In this document: positions 14,835 through 22,814 of the stretch, in pieces
Layout: the number at the start of each line of letters is the position of its first letter
How positions within the stretch are numbered: the first letter of the stretch is position 1
Translations under genes and position numbers: made by a program
Assembly (NCBI GenBank): GCA_023414985.1
Contig: JAEZLY010000066.1
Coordinates: forward strand, 1-26,989
DNA length: 26,989 nt
Reading direction: 5' to 3'
From: Bacillota bacterium
GTDB lineage: Bacteria; Bacillota; Clostridia; Lachnospirales; Lachnospiraceae
Notes under the pieces: model-generated
The model's input: only the letters and a program-made list of their open reading frames with translations
Database searches by the model: none
What the model was told of the DNA's origin: nothing

Positions 14835-15911
14835 ATGAGAACAATACAAAAGCTTGCAGTCTGCATCGTAGCAGGAACAATCACTTTATTTTCCCATACG
14901 TCAACGGCACAGGCAGCAGAAATACCGGTTGCAGGAATCAATACATTCTTACAGGAGTTCAGTGTGAATTCAGTGGCAGCAGGACTTGTGGCGACTGTAA
15001 AAAACCTGGCATTTGCGGATGTAGATGATTATGTAAATATCAGAAAGAAACCTGATGAGGAAAGCGAAGTCCTCGGAAAATTATATAAAGACAGTGCAGC
15101 AACGGTTCTCGAACAGAATGATGATTGGTGCAAGGTTAAGTCCGGTACGGTTACCGGGTACATAAAGGCTGACTTTCTGGCGACAGGAAAGGATGCGAAA
15201 AAAATATCGGAAAAGGTCGGGCAGACCATGGCTACAGTTACAGTAAAGACCCTGAGAGTCCGCAGTAAGGCATCCACCAATTCCAGAGTTCTAACCCTAA
15301 TCCCCAAAGGGGACACCTATGAAGTATCTAAGGAAAAGGAAGACTGGGTAAAAATTAAAGTAGACGGTGATACCAGCGGGTATGTGTCTTCAGACTATGT
15401 GAAGCTGTCGAAGAAATATGAGGAAGCTGTATCCGTGAAAGAAGAAAAAGCAGCAATGTCTTTAATGGCTAAGGAAAGTACCGCAACAAACCGGGTTATG
15501 GCTGCTTCTACAGATGGATCGGATGATAATGACAATTCGAGTGTGGGCTCTTCCCTCAGAGAGAGGATTGTTGATTTTGCTATGAAGTTTGAAGGAAATC
15601 CCTATCGTTGGGGAGGTACAAGCCTGACAAACGGTGCAGACTGTTCCGGCTTTACCCAGTCGATATTCGAAAAATACGGGATTGACATTCCCAGAACCTC
15701 CAGAGAACAGGCTGCCAGCGGCAGACGCGTGAATATGGATGATTTAAGACCAGGTGACCTGATTTTCTACCGCAGGAACGGAACGATCAATCATGTTGCT
15801 CTTTATATCGGCAACGGTAAGGTGATTGGCGCGAAGAGTCCCAGTGAAGGTATCATGATCAAAAATTATAATTATCGTACACCATATAAAGCAGTATCCT
15901 ATATCGGATAA
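14835..15911 (+). CDS. secreted SH3b-NlpC/P60 cell-wall hydrolase
   Basis: A 358-residue exported protein. The signal peptide (1-28) ends near AQAA. Two bacterial SH3 domains follow (about 60-120 with YVNIRKKPDEESEVLGKLY, and about 132-192 with LRVRSKASTNSRVLTLIPKG), then a charged linker, then an NlpC/P60 domain (about 240-358). Cys270 in NGADCSGFTQ is the nucleophile and His320 in INHVALYIG the general base. The third polar residue, normally the His of an IHAS-type motif, is Gly332 here (VIGAKSPSEG). Family enzymes cut the D-gamma-Glu to diamino acid bond in peptidoglycan stems, and the SH3 domains bind the wall. AAAGGAGG lies 4 bases before the ATG. A WalR-like box precedes it. Confidence 0.92.
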   Translation: MRTIQKLAVCIVAGTITLFSHTSTAQAAEIPVAGINTFLQEFSVNSVAAGLVATVKNLAFADVDDYVNIRKKPDEESEVLGKLYKDSAATVLEQNDDWCKVKSGTVTGYIKADFLATGKDAKKISEKVGQTMATVTVKTLRVRSKASTNSRVLTLIPKGDTYEVSKEKEDWVKIKVDGDTSGYVSSDYVKLSKKYEEAVSVKEEKAAMSLMAKESTATNRVMAASTDGSDDNDNSSVGSSLRERIVDFAMKFEGNPYRWGGTSLTNGADCSGFTQSIFEKYGIDIPRTSREQAASGRRVNMDDLRPGDLIFYRRNGTINHVALYIGNGKVIGAKSPSEGIMIKNYNYRTPYKAVSYIG

Positions 15912-15917
15912 GACAGT

Positions 15918-15955
15918 AACCATCTGTGACAGTTATGTTACAGATGGTTGTTTTT
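15918..15955 (+). terminator. rho-independent terminator
   Basis: AACCATCTGT (15918-15927) pairs perfectly with ACAGATGGTT (15940-15949), followed by GTTTTT. It ends the NlpC/P60 transcript. Confidence 0.9.
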
Positions 15956-16016
15956 AATTATTATATTGAGACAGATACTTTTTATTTTGCGGAGGAGCAT
16001 TGTTACGATCCACATG

Positions 16017-16064
16017 AAAAAGGAGCTGATATGCAGGGATTGTTATCCCTGTGTACCAGCTCCT
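16017..16064 (-). terminator. rho-independent terminator of the oadB operon
   Basis: Read on the minus strand, AGGAGCTG (16064-16057) and CAGGGAT pair with ATCCCTG and CAGCTCCT around a TAACA-type loop, followed by T5. It lies just downstream of the small gamma-like gene and confirms the operon direction. Confidence 0.9.
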
Positions 16065-16081
16065 TGCTATATTCTTTGTGT

Positions 16082-16225
16082 TTATTCTTCAGCTGTATCG
16101 TTTTTCTTCTTTCCTGCGAACTTACCAAGGAGTGTAACGATTATAGTAAGAATAAAAATTACGATGAAGATGGAAAGCATTCCCTTTCCCATAATCTCTA
16201 AAGCAGCTATTACATCTGCGTTCAT
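16082..16225 (-). CDS. 47-residue OadG-like small membrane subunit
   Basis: A small gene of 47 codons on the minus strand, 47 bases downstream of oadB. The product begins MNADVIAALEIMGKGM, has one membrane helix (about 15-34, MLSIFIVIFILTIIVTLL) and ends in a Lys-rich then acidic tail, KFAGKKKNDTAEE. This is the layout of the N-terminal half of oxaloacetate-decarboxylase gamma subunits (OadG), which tether the soluble alpha subunit to the beta pump subunit; here the long C-terminal alpha-binding tail is missing. GGAGG is 5 bases before the ATG, and a strong terminator follows the stop. Translation is therefore well supported; the role as a gamma subunit is inference from size, topology and neighbour. 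Confidence 0.78.
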   Translation of the reverse strand: MNADVIAALEIMGKGMLSIFIVIFILTIIVTLLGKFAGKKKNDTAEE

Positions 16226-16272
16226 GTCTTCCTCCATTCCTGCGCATATCTTAAGCGCCTGTTAACTATTGA

Positions 16273-17421
16273 TTAGCCCGCCAAAATACTAAGTACAATT
16301 TTGATAACAACACCACCGGCAACAACGGATCCGATCTGACCGGATACATTCGCGCTGATCGCGTGCATCAGCAGGTGGTTGGAGGGGTCCTCAGCGATAC
16401 CCATCTTCTGTACGACACGAGCTGACATAGGAAATGCAGAAATACCAGCCGCTCCTACCATAGGATTGATCTTGTTACCCTTCTTCAGGAACAGGTTCAG
16501 GAACTTCGCGAACAATACACCGCCAATGGTATCCATAACGAAAGCAACCAAACCGAGGCCCATAATCAGCAGAGTCTGTACGTTAACGAAGGCATCTGCC
16601 TGCATACTGAAAGCAATGGTGATACCAAGTAATAAGGTAATCAGGTTGGCCAGTGTATTCTGTGCTGTATCCGACAGACTTCCGAGCACACCGCATTCTC
16701 TGATTAAGTTACCGAACATTAAGAAACCAACCAGAGCAACGGACATAGGAGCAATCAGACCTGCGATAATGGTTACGATGATAGGGAACATAATCCTTGT
16801 AGACTTGGTAACAGAAGTCGGATTATAATTCATACGGATCAGACGTTCCTTCTTTGTGGTGACAAGCTTAATAGCGAAGGGTTGTACAATCGGAACCAAT
16901 GCCATGTAGGAGTAGGCCGCGACTGCAATGGCACCCATATATTTTGAGTTGAGAATCTGCGATACCAAGATGGAAGTAGGACCGTCAGCCGCACCGATGA
17001 TTCCGATGGAAGCCGCATCTGACAGATTAAATCCTAAAATTGTTGCCAGTACGATGGTAAAGAAAATACCGAACTGTGCTGCAGCGCCGAATAAGAACAT
17101 CTTCGGATTGGATAACAGGGGGCCGAAGTCAATCATTGCACCGATACCGATGAATAACAGAATGGGTAATGCTTCTGAAGCATCAATGCCAACTTTGAAC
17201 AGCCACTGAATAACTCCGTGAGTTTCTACGCTGCCATAAAGCACCTGATCTAATACACCTGATACGGGAAGGTTAACTAAAATAGCACCAAAGCCCATGG
17301 GAAGGAGCAGTGAAGGCTCGAAGCCCTTTTCAATTGCAAGATAGATTAAGACACATCCTACAACATACATAATGCACTGCTGCCAAGTAATTGCCATGAT
17401 ACCCGACAATAAGAAATCCAT
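16273..17421 (-). CDS. oadB: sodium ion-translocating decarboxylase beta subunit
   Basis: A 382-residue, very hydrophobic protein of the OadB/MmdB/GcdB family. The beta subunit decarboxylates carboxybiotin on its partner and uses the energy to pump Na+ out. Family marks are GFEPSLLLPMGFGAILVN, the key Asp146 in IIGAADGPTSILVS, FGNLIRECGVLGSLSDTAQN and HAISANVSGQIGSVVAGGV, in which the usual HAMGPNV-type Pro is Ala. The start is ATG at 17421, because AAGGAGG lies 9 bases upstream; a longer ATG at 17442 would bury that site in the gene. The small gamma-like gene follows on the same strand. No alpha carboxyltransferase or biotin carrier gene is in view, so the substrate (oxaloacetate, methylmalonyl-CoA or glutaconyl-CoA) cannot be named. 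Confidence 0.9.
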   Translation of the reverse strand: MDFLLSGIMAITWQQCIMYVVGCVLIYLAIEKGFEPSLLLPMGFGAILVNLPVSGVLDQVLYGSVETHGVIQWLFKVGIDASEALPILLFIGIGAMIDFGPLLSNPKMFLFGAAAQFGIFFTIVLATILGFNLSDAASIGIIGAADGPTSILVSQILNSKYMGAIAVAAYSYMALVPIVQPFAIKLVTTKKERLIRMNYNPTSVTKSTRIMFPIIVTIIAGLIAPMSVALVGFLMFGNLIRECGVLGSLSDTAQNTLANLITLLLGITIAFSMQADAFVNVQTLLIMGLGLVAFVMDTIGGVLFAKFLNLFLKKGNKINPMVGAAGISAFPMSARVVQKMGIAEDPSNHLLMHAISANVSGQIGSVVAGGVVIKIVLSILAG

Positions 17422-17442
17422 AAAATAAGTCCTCCTTAGCAT

Positions 17443-17834
17443 GAATGGTCATTTTTCCTGTCGTATATCATGGCGAAAACGTACACAGACATAAAAGTAT
17501 GAATATGCACGTTTTTCTAAGAGTCACAATATTCTTAAAGAAAATGACAAGTATATGAAATTGGTTTTATTTTAGCTCATTCGGATAGGTTGTGTCAATG
17601 CTGATTCAAAAGATTTTGTTCTGTTTTTGAGATTACAATTATATATTGAATCTTGAGTTATAATTTCGTGTGCCCTAAAGTAATTATAACGAAAGGGAAA
17701 ATACGGTAATTGACAAAATGCACTAAAAAACGATTAATAATACGACAAAATATACAACATGTCATATGATTGTTAAAATATTAATAGCGACTATTGTACA
17801 AAATGATATAAATATGCGAAAGAATAGTTTGCTA
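17443..17834. other. long AT-rich divergent regulatory region between oadB and hppA
   Basis: No gene is seen. It contains an 8-bp inverted repeat TTATAATT (17658-17665) and AATTATAA (17682-17689), a Rex-like site (17770-17787), and three copies of an ACAAAAT motif, as TGACAAAATG (from 17711), CGACAAAATA (from 17743) and GTACAAAATG (from 17797). I did not find a convincing oadB promoter. Confidence 0.6.
17770..17787 (+). promoter_or_regulatory. Rex-like operator
   Basis: TTGTTAA-AATA-TTAATAG matches the clostridial Rex consensus TTGTTAA-N4-TTAACAA at 12 of 14 defined positions. Rex is an NADH-responsive repressor of fermentation and energy genes. The site lies about 65 bp upstream of the hppA -35. 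Confidence 0.35.
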
Positions 17835-17842
17835 TTGCACAA
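17791..17842 (+). repeat. pair of CTATTGYACAA direct repeats before hppA
   Basis: CTATTGTACAA (17791-17801) and CTATTGCACAA (17832-17842) begin 41 bp apart, about four helical turns. Each holds a palindrome or near-palindrome (TTGTACAA, TTGCACAA), and the second covers the -35 element. Confidence 0.45.
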
Positions 17843-17863
17843 TTTATTCAAACGTGATAGTAT
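17835..17863 (+). promoter_or_regulatory. promoter for hppA
   Basis: TTGCAC (17835-17840), 17 bases, TAGTAT (17858-17863) with an upstream TG (extended -10). Confidence 0.6.
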
Positions 17864-17900
17864 TTTTTACAAAGCGAAATTTTTGCTGAATAAAATGAAA

Positions 17901-17905
17901 GGGAG
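17901..17905 (+). promoter_or_regulatory. ribosome-binding site that decides the hppA start
   Basis: GGGAG directly touches the in-frame ATG at 17906, leaving no spacing, but is 9 bases before TTG at 17915. The TTG is therefore the likely start. Confidence 0.6.
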
Positions 17906-17914
17906 ATGAGCATT

Positions 17915-20020
17915 TTGAGTTTTGACGTATTGTTTTTCCAAATTGTTTCAATCGTAATTGCTGTTCTTGCATTTGGTGCTGCCTTCTGGCTTTACAAATG
18001 GGTAGAAAAGCAGCCCTCCTCCAATGCAAAGATTGCAGAGGTTAGTAAGTTGATCCGTAACGGGGCCAACACATTTTTGGCAAAAGAGTACAGAACCCTC
18101 TTGAAATTCTGTTCTGTCGTAGCTATTCTGATTTTAGTTTTTCTTCCCCAGCCGATCTGGAAGGGGAATATACTTGAGAACATAACCATGGCACTGGCTT
18201 ACATATGCGGTACTGTCTTTTCCGGAATAGCAGGAAAGATTGGTATCAGTATTGCTACCATTGCCAACGTTAAGGCAGCCGAATCGGCAACGAAGGGGAT
18301 TAAGCCCTCCTTTATGTCAGGCTTCCGCGGTGGTGCGGTTATGGGTATGGCAGTAGTAGGCTCCAGCTTACTTGGAGTTTCCTTAGTCCTTTTAATTACG
18401 AATAATACAACCGCATTGCTCGGCTTTTCCTTCGGAGCAAGCTCCATGGCACTTTTCGCTAAGGCAGGCGGCGGTATTTTTACAAAGACTGCAGATATCA
18501 GTGCCGATCTGGTTGGTAAGGTAGAACTCGGTATCCCGGAGGATGACCCGAGAAACCCCGCTGTTATCGCTGATAACGTAGGTGACAATGTAGGTGACGT
18601 TGCAGGTATGGGTGCTGACTTATTCGACTCCAACGTTGCATCCATGGCAGCAGCCCTGGTTATGGCTGTGTCTATTGATAAAGCCGCAGGCGGCACCATC
18701 AATGCGGCAACCGTATTCTGTTATGCAGCGATCGGTCTTCTTGCCTCCATCGTCGGTGTTATGACCGCACGTATGAAAGAGGGCGGAGAACCTACTACGG
18801 CATTAAACAGCAATACCTATGTTACAACTGCACTGTATGGCGTATTAACAGCAGTTGCAACTGTTGTATTCCACTTTGAATGGCGTATCTGGGGAGCAAG
18901 TGCCATCGGTCTGGTAGTCGGTGTGGTCATTGGTCTTGCCAGCGATTATTTCACGGACGACAGAAGACCTCCGGTTCATGCTGTGGCTAAGGCTTGTGAA
19001 TCCGGCCCTGCATTTACCATTCTCTCCGGTATTTCCTATGGCTTAATGAGCGCATTGCCGTCCATGATCGGTATCGGTGTATCCGCTCTTGCAGCATATA
19101 AGATTTGTGAACCCCTCGGCCCCGGCTATGCAATGTTCGGCATTGCTATGGCAGCGGTTGGTATGTTATCCATCGTCGGTATGATCATTTCCAATGATGC
19201 TTATGGCCCGATTGTAGATAATGCACGCGGTCTGGTTGAAATGGGTGACTTAGGAGATCAGGCACTCGAGATTACAGACTCCCTGGACAGTGCCGGTAAT
19301 ACGGTCAAGGCTGTTACCAAGGGCTTTGCGATTGGTGCTGCAGGTCTTACAGTTATCGCCCTGTTGGGTGCTTTCATGAGTGAGGTTAACGCTGCGGCAA
19401 TTGATCTTGGAATGGTGAAAGAAGGAGTTAATTATATCACAGGCTTTGATATCATTAACCCTGTTGTATTCTTTGGCCTGCTGTTTGGTGCAGCTATTCC
19501 GGCATTATTCTCCGCTATGCTGATGCTCGGTGTTGACCGTAACGCTCAGCGTATGGTAGAAGAGATCCATCGTCAGTTCAGAGAAATCGTTGGTCTGAAG
19601 GAAGGTAAGGAAGGCGTTCATCCGGAATATGACAAATGTATCGAAATCGCTACTGTAGGTGCGATCAAGGAACTGATTCCGGCAGGTCTTATGACAATCA
19701 TCGCTACTCTGGTGGTTGGCTTTATCGGCGGTGTACAGGCAATCGGCGGCTTCATCACCGGTAACATCGTCAGCGGTTTGCTGTTTGCTCTGTTCATGTC
19801 CAACTCCGGCGGACTTTGGGATAACACCAAGAAGTACATTGAGGCAGGCAATCACGGCGGCAAGAATTCGAACGCTCATAAATCCGGTGTTGTCGGTGAT
19901 ACGGTAGGCGATCCGTTTAAGGATACTGCAGGACCCTCCATCAATACACAGATTACCGTTGTTTCGCTGGTGGCTTCATTGACAGCTACGATTTTCTTAA
20001 GCTTCTCACTGTTCGGTTAA
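17915..20020 (+). CDS. hppA: membrane-bound pyrophosphatase, K+-independent H+-pumping type
   Basis: A 701-residue integral membrane ion pump that hydrolyses pyrophosphate to move H+ outward. Substrate-site motifs are present: DLVGKVELGIPEDDPRNP, ADNVGDNVGDVAGMGADLFD, and near the end DTVGDPFKDTAGPSIN (GDTVGDP-type). About 16 membrane helices are expected. The segment GNTVKAVTKGF has Lys and, three residues later, Thr at the two positions that separate K+-independent enzymes (Lys/Thr) from K+-dependent ones (Ala/Gly or Ala). Known Na+-pumping forms are K+-dependent, so H+ pumping is favoured (inference). TTG at 17915 is preferred over ATG at 17906 on ribosome-site spacing. The gene is divergent from oadB across a long regulatory region and has its own terminator. 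Confidence 0.95.
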   Translation: MSFDVLFFQIVSIVIAVLAFGAAFWLYKWVEKQPSSNAKIAEVSKLIRNGANTFLAKEYRTLLKFCSVVAILILVFLPQPIWKGNILENITMALAYICGTVFSGIAGKIGISIATIANVKAAESATKGIKPSFMSGFRGGAVMGMAVVGSSLLGVSLVLLITNNTTALLGFSFGASSMALFAKAGGGIFTKTADISADLVGKVELGIPEDDPRNPAVIADNVGDNVGDVAGMGADLFDSNVASMAAALVMAVSIDKAAGGTINAATVFCYAAIGLLASIVGVMTARMKEGGEPTTALNSNTYVTTALYGVLTAVATVVFHFEWRIWGASAIGLVVGVVIGLASDYFTDDRRPPVHAVAKACESGPAFTILSGISYGLMSALPSMIGIGVSALAAYKICEPLGPGYAMFGIAMAAVGMLSIVGMIISNDAYGPIVDNARGLVEMGDLGDQALEITDSLDSAGNTVKAVTKGFAIGAAGLTVIALLGAFMSEVNAAAIDLGMVKEGVNYITGFDIINPVVFFGLLFGAAIPALFSAMLMLGVDRNAQRMVEEIHRQFREIVGLKEGKEGVHPEYDKCIEIATVGAIKELIPAGLMTIIATLVVGFIGGVQAIGGFITGNIVSGLLFALFMSNSGGLWDNTKKYIEAGNHGGKNSNAHKSGVVGDTVGDPFKDTAGPSINTQITVVSLVASLTATIFLSFSLFG

Positions 20021-20037
20021 TGATATGAAATAAAGAT

Positions 20038-20067
20038 AAGGAGGTGTTGAAAAACACCTCCTTTTTT
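20038..20067 (+). terminator. strong rho-independent terminator
   Basis: AAGGAGGTGTT, loop GAAA, AACACCTCCTT, then a run of T. The perfect 11-bp stem ends the hppA transcript. Confidence 0.95.
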
Positions 20068-20168
20068 AGCTGAAATATTAATTCTATATGGAGTGCTGCA
20101 GATAATGTGTTCTGCTAAAATATTCAAAAAAATCTTAAATATTTAAGCCCTTTCAACTTGCCTGGTTA

Positions 20169-20197
20169 TTGTCATGGCTGGGATAATGTAGTATAAT
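20169..20197 (+). promoter_or_regulatory. SigA promoter for the TPR lipoprotein-hflX unit
   Basis: TTGTCA (20169-20174), 17 bases, TATAAT (20192-20197). A perfect palindrome follows at the predicted start of transcription. Confidence 0.75.
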
Positions 20198-20206
20198 AAA
20201 CCCGTA

Positions 20207-20222
20207 CTACCATATATGGTAG
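20207..20222. promoter_or_regulatory. 16-bp perfect palindrome, candidate operator
   Basis: CTACCATATATGGTAG begins 9 bases after the -10 element and so covers about +3 to +18 of the transcript. This is a typical place for a repressor site. I cannot name the regulator. Confidence 0.45.
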
Positions 20223-20275
20223 ATAATGCTAGTGAGAAACAAAAGAGGAACTTTACGTACCACGGAGGGCATGTA

Positions 20276-21466
20276 ATGAAGAAGAAGCTTCTTTCTATAG
20301 GATTATGTATTGTATGGATGGTCATGCTTACCGGCTGCGGAAAGGCCGGAGAATTTTATGCGGATGGGAAGAAGAGCTTTCATAATGGAAACTACGAAGA
20401 AGCGGCAGCTTCTTTTAAAACAGCGGTTGAAAAAAATCCGAATCGGGCAGAATATTACATAGATTATGGTCTGGCTTTGATTAAACTCAGCAGATATGAG
20501 GAGGCACTGGCAGAATTTGACCGTGCCTATGTCAATAAAGAAATCCTCATTGTAAAGAGGAATAATAAAAGAGTATTTCGAGGCAGAGGTATCGCATATT
20601 ATTATATGGCCGAATATGAGAAAGCCATTGAGTCGTTTGACCAGGCACTTCAGATCAACGAATTATCCGATTTGGATCAGGACATCCTCCAATATGTCGG
20701 AAGCGCTCAGATGTCTGTGGGATTTTATGACAAGGCTGTAAAGACCTATACCAAGCTGATGAAAAATGATAAGAAATATGCGTCAGCCTACAGCAGTCGG
20801 GCACTTTGTTACCGCTACCTCGGAGAATATGATAAGAGTCTCAAGGATTATGATAAGGCAATTGCACTGGAACCCAGGCAGTACGGTCATTATTTCGGCA
20901 AATATTATCTTCTGGCAGAACGCGGTGATACCGCCGCTGCGGAAGCTGTGCTTACAAAAGCAGCAGGGATAGAGGTTAAGACAGAAGAAGATAAGTACCA
21001 GCTTGCGAAGGTGCATTATTATCAGGAAGAATATGATCAGGCACTTGCAGAACTGAATGATGGCTTTGCGGACGGATTTTTAGAAGCTTATTACTACATT
21101 GGTGAGATATACCGTATTAAGAAGGACTATCCGAAGGCAATCTATTACTATGAGAATTATATGAAGGAAGATGGTCTGTTATCCCCGAATGTCTATAATC
21201 AGGTTGCTGTCTGTGAGATAAAGGGCGGGGATTATGAAGCTGCGTTGAAGTACCTGGAGAAAGGGATAGCGCTTCACAATGCCGGTATACAGAAGATCTT
21301 ACTCAGAAATGAGATGATTACCTATGAACACCTTGGCAATTATAAGAAGGCGAAGGAAATAACCGAAGAATACCTAAGCCTTTATCCAGGGGACGAAGAA
21401 GCACTGAAGGAAGCTGAATTCATAGATACAAGGCTGATGAGTGCAGTAATACCGGCAGTGGAATAG
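20276..21466 (+). CDS. TPR-repeat lipoprotein
   Basis: A 396-residue protein with a lipoprotein signal peptide: MKKKLLSIGL, hydrophobic core and lipobox LTGC with Cys21 as the lipidated residue. The rest is a chain of about ten tetratricopeptide repeats of 34 residues, for example YGLALIKLSRYEEALAEFDR, AYYYMAEYEKAIESFDQALQ and ALCYRYLGEYDKSLKDYDKA. Such repeats form a superhelical protein-binding surface, here on the outer face of the membrane. The specific partner is unknown. GGAGGG (20264-20269) is 6 bases before the ATG; an earlier in-frame ATG at 20216 lies in the palindrome and lacks a ribosome site. hflX follows after 26 bases, so both are probably co-transcribed. Confidence 0.85.
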   Translation: MKKKLLSIGLCIVWMVMLTGCGKAGEFYADGKKSFHNGNYEEAAASFKTAVEKNPNRAEYYIDYGLALIKLSRYEEALAEFDRAYVNKEILIVKRNNKRVFRGRGIAYYYMAEYEKAIESFDQALQINELSDLDQDILQYVGSAQMSVGFYDKAVKTYTKLMKNDKKYASAYSSRALCYRYLGEYDKSLKDYDKAIALEPRQYGHYFGKYYLLAERGDTAAAEAVLTKAAGIEVKTEEDKYQLAKVHYYQEEYDQALAELNDGFADGFLEAYYYIGEIYRIKKDYPKAIYYYENYMKEDGLLSPNVYNQVAVCEIKGGDYEAALKYLEKGIALHNAGIQKILLRNEMITYEHLGNYKKAKEITEEYLSLYPGDEEALKEAEFIDTRLMSAVIPAVE

Positions 21467-21492
21467 AAGACATAAGGTATGGGAGGAAGACT

Positions 21493-22737
21493 ATGGCAGA
21501 ATTATACGAGATAAAGGAACAGGAAGAGCGGTTTGTCCTGGTTGGAGTTGCTTCCTCAGACAGTGATGATACGGTACGCTCCCTCGATGAACTGGAGGAG
21601 CTTGCGACTACGGCAGGAGCTGTTACTGTAGGAAAGATTATTCAGAATCGGGAAAGCATCCACCCCGGTACTTATATCGGAAAAGGGAAGATTGACGAGG
21701 TTCGAGAGCTTGCGATACAGATGAATGCGACAGGAGTGGTATGTGATGACGAGCTGTCACCTGCCCAGTTGAAAAACTTAGAGAATGCTCTGCAGATGAA
21801 GGTTTTGGACAGAACCGTCATCATTCTGGATATTTTCGCTGACCATGCCTCCACCAGAGAAGGAAAGATACAGGTAGAGCTGGCACAGCTTCGTTATCGA
21901 TCGACACGACTGATCGGTCTTCGTAATTCTTTATCCAGACTGGGCGGTGGGATAGGCACCAGAGGTCCCGGTGAGAAGAAGCTGGAGATGGACCGCCGTC
22001 TGATCAGAGAAAGAATTACCCAGCTGCGTAAGGAACTGGAGGAGGTTAAGCAGAATCGGGAGACCGGAAGGACCTTGCGGAATCGCAATCAGATTCCGGT
22101 AGTTGCCATCGTGGGCTATACAAATGCTGGAAAGTCTACACTGCTTAATTATTTGACCAATGCAGGTGTCCTGGAAGAAGACAAGCTTTTTGCGACCCTG
22201 GATCCGACCACCAGAAACTTAACGTTGGAAAGCGGACAGCAGATTTTACTGACAGATACAGTCGGCTTTATCAGAAAGCTGCCCCATCATCTGATCGAAT
22301 CCTTCCGAAGCACTCTGGAGGAAGCCAAATATGCGGATATCATTCTTCATGTGGTAGATGCCTCCAATCCGGATGTGGACAGTCAGATGCATATTGTATA
22401 CGATACGTTGAATAAATTGGGGATTCAGGATAAAGTGATCATCACCGCTTTGAATAAGCAGGACAAGGAAGGTGCTGATCAGGTCATCAGGGATTTCAAG
22501 GCAGATTATACAGTGAAGATATCAGCCAAGACCGGGAGTGAAGTAGATACGCTTCTGGAACAGATCGAGAAGATACTGAACGAGCGCAAGATCCTGATTG
22601 AAAAAGTATTTTCCTATCAGGACGCTGGAAAGATACAGACCATTCGCAAATACGGCCAGCTTCTGGAGGAAGAATACCAGCAGGAAGGAATTTATGTCCG
22701 GGCTTATGTTCCCAAGGAGATCTATCAGAGTCTTTAA
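21493..22737 (+). CDS. hflX: GTPase HflX
   Basis: A 414-residue ribosome-associated GTPase that splits stalled or heat-damaged 70S ribosomes. The N-terminal HflX domain (about 10-195) ends in the family signature GGGIGTRGPGEKKLEMDRR; a helical linker leads to the G domain with G1 GYTNAGKS (208-215), G3 DTVGF (255-259) and G4 NKQD (321-324). A short C-terminal domain follows (about 365-414). Length is normal for Firmicutes. GGGAGG is 6 bases before the ATG. It is the second gene of the unit that starts with the TPR lipoprotein and ends in the AT-rich hairpin at 22815. Confidence 0.95.
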   Translation: MAELYEIKEQEERFVLVGVASSDSDDTVRSLDELEELATTAGAVTVGKIIQNRESIHPGTYIGKGKIDEVRELAIQMNATGVVCDDELSPAQLKNLENALQMKVLDRTVIILDIFADHASTREGKIQVELAQLRYRSTRLIGLRNSLSRLGGGIGTRGPGEKKLEMDRRLIRERITQLRKELEEVKQNRETGRTLRNRNQIPVVAIVGYTNAGKSTLLNYLTNAGVLEEDKLFATLDPTTRNLTLESGQQILLTDTVGFIRKLPHHLIESFRSTLEEAKYADIILHVVDASNPDVDSQMHIVYDTLNKLGIQDKVIITALNKQDKEGADQVIRDFKADYTVKISAKTGSEVDTLLEQIEKILNERKILIEKVFSYQDAGKIQTIRKYGQLLEEEYQQEGIYVRAYVPKEIYQSL

Positions 22738-22814
22738 TCGCTTTTTTATGGGATTTATTACCGTTTTATCGGCTATTTAAAACAGATAATTAATAGGTCT
22801 ATATTACTATTTAT

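Noticed and set aside
15926..16265. Plus-strand open frames between the NlpC/P60 gene and oadB
   Set aside because: They overlap two terminators and are antisense to the well-supported 47-residue OadG-like gene.
17422..17442. Longer oadB start at 17442
   Set aside because: The AAGGAGG ribosome site would lie inside the coding region; ATG at 17421 has correct spacing.
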